Shown in pieces: positions 59,201 through 64,000 of a DNA stretch of 64,000 nt. Source of the DNA: Mangifera indica (taxonomy: Eukaryota > Streptophyta > Magnoliopsida > Sapindales > Anacardiaceae). A model generated the notes under the pieces. That model was not told the origin of the DNA, searched no databases, and was given only the letters and a program-made list of their open reading frames with translations. The stretch covers positions 22,801,463 through 22,865,462 of the forward strand of contig NC_058137.1 in the NCBI RefSeq assembly GCF_011075055.1. Direction: 5' to 3'. Both the position numbers and the translations under genes were made by a program. The stretch's first letter is position 1, and each line of letters opens with the position of its first letter.

Positions 59201-61039
59201 AGGGACAATGTTAGTTTGCAGCAGACCTATTACCAGACACAGCCATGGAAAGCTAGATCCATTTCTTTTCCTTCTCGTCGTACGAGTCTTCATTGCCATA
59301 GAAATACTACTCCTCGTCATCCTCATCATAGTATTTTTTATCGTGCAAAATATATATTAGATTTATAAACATAAAAATTAAAACTAAAATTAATATTTAT
59401 TATCAGAAATATATATTAGACTTACAAATATGAATATTGAAACTAAAATCAATTGATTTATATTAAAATTCAATCCACAATACTTATATACTATTGTCTT
59501 ATATTCTATTTATTAGATATAAGACTTTTAGTTTCTAACACTTCTATTCAAGTGTAATAACCTATGCCGTTAGATCTGTTATTTGACTCAAAGGGTTTTT
59601 AATTGAGTGTCTTCTTACTTGTATCTAAAAACACTTTAGGGTGTTAGACCTATCATGTAGCTCGTGTTTTGATATCATATTAAAAATATATCATATCAAA
59701 AATATATATTGGAGTTACAAGTGTAAAGATTAAAAATCATATTACATAAAACTGATTGATTTGTGTTAAAATCTAATGCACAATACTTATATACCACTCT
59801 TTTATGTTCTATTTATTAGATGCGAGAGTTTTTAAGCCCGACAACACAATCATCATCCTTGCCATTCTGCAGTAGAAATTTGGAGTCTGTTTACATTTGC
59901 CCTCTTTACTGCTCTTGAATTCGATCACTGATAGCTGTGCCCTGAAATGCATCAGAACTTTGATTAGTTTGGTCAGATGATAGACCCAGAACACGGATAG
60001 AAGTTTATTATTTGATTCCATTCATGAGTAATACCATTCTGATGAATAGATCCTCTTACCATTTTGTGGCAACCTTCTTCAAACATCTCAAGGAAACCAG
60101 CACCCACCGATCAGCATTTTCCACCCACTCATTACGATGCATTGCAACAGTTTGAATCTACATATATCAGAACTGGAATGTAAAACCATCATATTCTACA
60201 CTACATGACAAGTAGGAATGTGAAAACTGAAGTTATGGTAACAACCACAACGATTCAGCAGAGGTCAGGCATTGCAGTGAAAAAGGACACTCAGATAAAC
60301 TTGCAAGATTGAATTCAAACCATTCGCTTCCATACGAACATGCTATCCTTAACTAAAGAAAATCCAAAAGCACCTAAAACTAACCAGCCAAATCAAACAA
60401 GTCAAGGACCAAACTAGTGTGGACCACTAATGCCACTGTAGACTAGCAGCTGTCTGATTATTTTGGTGTTATTAAGAAAATCCAATACTCATATGGCAGA
60501 ACTATCTATACTGAATTCCACACCACTGAAATTTCCAATTTTTGGTTTGTACCAAGAAGTCCTAGACCTCTCTTACAAGTTCACTACATTATAAACAGGA
60601 GACTACCATCGAATCCTACAATCTTAGTCAGAGAACTTGTCGATTGCAACACCCCAAGCCCCAAGGGAAGTTCCGAACTTCGACAAAACCAAAAGTCACT
60701 AGACTAATCGACCCAACCCTAAAGTAACTTTTTGTTTTTCCCTTTTCTCTGTTCTTTCCTTATTTGATATTTCTCTGCAAAATGGCTTTGATCCTACATA
60801 AGGTCAATCTCCCACTTACTCTCCTCAATAGCATCACGTCTACCCACAGGAAATGAGATTCAGTTTAGGGAATATGAATTGGCACAACTACTGCTAATGG
60901 TTAAACAATTTTAGATGGAGAATTGATCAATTTCATTATGGATGGTTTAGGGCTTGAATTTGATCTTGCAGTTGTACATATGTGATAGGTACCTGGTGTC
61001 AAGTTCTGGTAATCGGCTCGGAAGCTGCTGCACTGATGT
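56207..61039. other. Intergenic DNA without a recognised gene
   Basis: Read on both strands: short ORFs only, none resembling a known family. The 57.57-58.15 kb part has splice-like sites (TTTCCAG near 57.70 kb, TTTTCAG near 58.05 kb) and less AT-rich composition, as in an old gene or noncoding transcript. A minus-strand stretch near 59.1-59.34 kb encodes an acidic YYDEDDEE/YDEKEK-like run that may be a gene fragment. The rest is plain AT-rich sequence. Confidence 0.4.
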
Positions 61040-61610
61040 ATATGGTGCTGTCACATTGGCTAGACGGAAGTGGATACAAGAGCAATAAAATATTAATAGT
61101 TGCAAGGAAAGTTTTATTAAAACAGAACTATAAATTGAGATTTTAGAATGTATTTAAGACACTAATGAAAATAACATCTAGGAATCCGAATATAACTCTG
61201 TTTTCTCTTACAAACCAGTTCAATAAAAAGATAAAACCAGGAAACTAAACACTGAAAGAAACTCTAAGCTTAGGGCTCCATCACCATTATTCGAGAGGCT
61301 GGGCTCTCCTTCTCTGCTTCTTTTTCTGATTTCTCCTCTCCCTAAATAGCCTAACTTTCGAGAGGCTAAGTACTCTCCTTCTCAGCCAAAGCTGCCTACT
61401 TTTTCTTGAAAAATGTCTCCCCCCTCTCACCTTCTTTTCTTCTATTTTTATACCCCTTTCTCCTCTAACTATCCTTGATTTTATTTGCCACGTGTCTGCA
61501 TTTTCACAGTGGTCCAGCTGCTGCCTCACTTTTGTGTCTTCCTCTCTGTCTTACTTTTGTGGTGTGTCTTGGTTTTGTGCTCTGCCATTATACGAAGTCC
61601 TAACAATATG
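61040..61610 (-). repeat. Probable solo LTR, copia-like
   Basis: Minus strand: TGTTAGGACTTCG... to ...GTGACAGCA, 61605-61046, about 560 bp, with ATATG at 61606-61610 and at 61040-61044 (one extra G at the left junction). It contains GGTATAAAAATAG, a TATA-like promoter, and a purine-rich transcribed part as in copia LTRs. No internal domain is adjacent. Confidence 0.5.
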
Positions 61611-61738
61611 ACCTTTAAATTGGACTCTGGTTTAGAAATCATTTAACTCACAGATTGTAGAAACCAAGGCAATAATGTTATCATAGCTTTGATATAACCT
61701 ATATTAATAGTTTTTGGTTTTAGATTAATACTGTAAAT

Positions 61739-62330
61739 ATGGGCAATACAAACCCTTCTTCAAGACCTATATCAATAGAAAATGACAAGCCGAATCAATT
61801 CACAGCCTTCTTAATGTCAACCAAATCCCATTTTAATTCATCTACAAACACTCACTATTTTTCCTCATCAACAGAGCAATCTGTCATCACCACTTCATTA
61901 GATCCACATCACTCGTGGAATACAAGCCTTATCAGCCCAAATTCTCAACACTTTCCATTAGCCTAGTTATTTAATGTATAGTTTGGTCATCAATTAATTA
62001 CCCCTGCTTCTGTTGAAGATCCCAATTGGTACATGGGCTCTGGAGCTATAGATCATGTTACCACAAAAATGCAACAACTCTTGCTAAAAATTGAATACAC
62101 TAGTCCACGATAATTATAAGATGGCAGTGGGAAATGTTATCCAATTTTTCACACAAAGTTATAAATCTTTACTCTTCTCTTTACAAAATAAGTGTTTACA
62201 TTAATGCCTAAAATCAATAACCAATTCTTCTTGGTTATCTCAAGGTTTCCTCGAGACAATAATGTAATAATTGACTTTGCTTCTGATTATTGTCTTATAA
62301 AGCATAAAGATTCAAAAGGCAAGAAGAGAT
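61739..62330 (+). pseudogene. Copia gag-protease fragment (ZIP2 downstream copy)
   Basis: A gag linker rich in Ser, Thr and Asn (from MGNTNPSSRP), then the protease signature NWYMGSGAIDHVT (62024-62062) with the catalytic Asp changed to Gly, then a degraded pre-integrase part (DNNVIIDF). Twin of 50940-51440, with different mutations in the active-site motif. Confidence 0.7.
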
Positions 62331-62701
62331 GGTGATCAGCTGAACTATGTACACTACCCCTACTAAATATTCACCTACCATTTTGTTTCTACTCAAACTA
62401 AACAGTGATGTGTAAAATGAAAAATTATTACTTCTGAGAATCTCTGAAGGGGGTGCAACAGTAATAAGAAATATTATTTGAATCAAATATACACTTATTA
62501 CCATGTCTAACTGTAAATTTGAAGTATGTAATTGATAATCTCAATTAAGTTACAGAGGTTTTATCTCATCTCTGTTTCAACCTTACAACTAAACGATTTA
62601 CAATGGCAGGAACCCCCGAAAGATTGTGAAATAAAGTTTAAAGCACACAATTCAACAAGTTGCACACAATTCAACAAGTTACAAAAAACAACTACGTTTT
62701 T

Positions 62702-63974
62702 TTAAGCCCATTTGGCCAAAAAAGACATGAAGCCAACCCCAAGAAGAAGAGAAATATTAACTCCAATTTGAAGCCTTCTATTGGTTTGAACCTTTGTATT
62801 CATGAAATCTGCAGCAAGAAGATCCACAAGTGACATATATATCAAGATCCCGGCTGATGCTGCATTGAAAATCCCTTCAACAATTAAAGCTGTGGGACTA
62901 TTCTCTGAGTACACATTTGATATTCCTATCCCAATTGCAATCCCAACTGGGGTAGTCAATGAGAAGAACAACGCCATAACTGCAATCACTCTAGCTTTGA
63001 ATTTTGCCTGTATATATCAAACAACTCATTTGTTATTATTCCATCAATAACTCTGCGAAAACTTGTCAAAACCTAAAATAATGAAAGAAAATAATACCTG
63101 AGCAATACACCCTCCCAGTCCCATGCCTTCAAAAAATTGGTGGAAAGTCAAGGCAGCTACAAGTGGTCTTATAGTTTTTGGGCTTTCTGAAGCACCCAAT
63201 GAAATCCCAATTATCACTGAGTGCACTACAATTCCCATCTCCAAAACCTGCCATCAATTAATAAACAAAATGTTTTATATCATGTATATAGCATATATAA
63301 TATATATCAGAATAATAATGTTAACAGATTAAAATCAAGGATTTAAACCTAACCTGAGAGATGATACGATGCCTAAGGAGTTCTGAATCAGCTGAAGGGA
63401 TGGCACCATGAGCGTGTCCATGAGTTCCATGAGTGTGAACATGAACATGGCCTTCATGCTGCTGAACCATCTCTTCATCTCCAGCATTTTTTCCAGGTTG
63501 AGCCTTACTGAAGTGAAACTTGGTGTAATAAGAAGTTGCAAAAGCATCCACCATTAGAGTTCCAATGGTGGCCATCATGGCGACAAATCCTGTAAAAGGG
63601 AATTTTCCCCATGGATTTTCGTTTAAACACGGTGATGTCAAGTTTTCAAATGCATCAGGAAGAACGTGGATGAACCCAGTTGAGAGTATCACTCCTGCGG
63701 CGAAGGCCTTGATGATAAAGAAAATATTCTTCTCCGGACGTAAAGCTTCAATTGTTTTGCCCAAAACAGGAAGACAAACTCCAATGGCACTTGCAACAAG
63801 AATCGAAGCGATGGCTCCAAGTTTGTATTTGAGTGCTTCAGTCTTGTTGCGTTCTTCATCTTCAATATCACATGTGCAGTCTCCAAGAACAAAGGAAGGA
63901 AGAACCAAAAAGATGAAAAGGCAAGCAAAAAGCTTGTAAAGTGAAAGATCACAACGAAGAAAAGGGGTTCCCAT
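62702..63974 (-). CDS. ZIP-family zinc/iron transporter, copy 2 (three exons)
   Basis: Exons 63974-63354, 63247-63098 and 63007-62702 encode 358 residues, colinear with copy 1. Signal peptide [24 protein letters not shown] motif; His-rich loop [18 protein letters not shown]; metal-path His216/Ser217 and His243/Glu247. Exons 2 and 3 are nearly identical to copy 1; most changes are in the signal peptide, the acidic N-terminus and the loop. Both introns are GT-AG. The window ends 26 bp upstream of the ATG, so the promoter is not visible. Metal specificity cannot be told from sequence. Confidence 0.93.
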
Positions 63975-64000
63975 AATTTTGTGATCTGAGAACAGTCGAG

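Overview
The window is nuclear DNA from a flowering plant, most likely a eudicot. It is AT-rich, with intronless plant family-1 UDP-glycosyltransferase (UGT) genes, intron-containing ZIP metal transporters, LTR retrotransposons of plant lineages and many small DNA transposons. Species cannot be fixed from the sequence alone.

About 1-50 kb holds a same-strand (+) cluster of UGT71-like (group E) genes in the order UGT1A, UGT2A, UGT3 (frameshifted), UGT4, UGT1B, UGT2B, UGT5 and a 21-codon UGT stub. UGT1A/UGT2A plus a decayed receptor kinase on the minus strand (block A, 1 to about 19.65 kb) are repeated as UGT1B/UGT2B plus the same kinase relic (block B, about 33.85-42.35 kb). The UGT1 pair differs at 13 residues and the UGT2 pair at 12, so one block duplication explains both. 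UGT3/UGT4 form a second, separate pair. Block A was later expanded by a hAT-like element that itself received a solo LTR (2747-4916), and by a full-length Ty3/gypsy element (5299-13627). Block B keeps the empty site for both. A Ty1/copia element on the minus strand (23687-29690) lies between UGT3 and UGT4.

From 42 to 48 kb there is no host gene, only a hAT transposase relic, MITE or foldback elements and microsatellites. From 50 to 64 kb there are two three-exon ZIP-family zinc/iron transporter genes on the minus strand (51786-53054 and 62702-63974). Each is followed by the same decayed copia fragment, so the gene and fragment were duplicated together. A long inverted repeat (55.39-56.21 kb) and a probable solo LTR (61.05-61.61 kb) lie between them.

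No previously undescribed defence or metabolic system is evident. The most unusual signals are: (1) about 28 short inverted repeats with a near-constant loop and covarying stems filling the leader/gag region of the copia element; (2) a Gln-to-His change at the last PSPG position in both UGT1 copies, the position linked in other plant UGTs to UDP-galactose use; (3) a GC-AG intron in one ZIP copy against GT-AG in the other; (4) a gypsy element with nearly identical LTRs that lacks the protease core and carries at least seven gag stop codons, implying recent mobilisation in trans.
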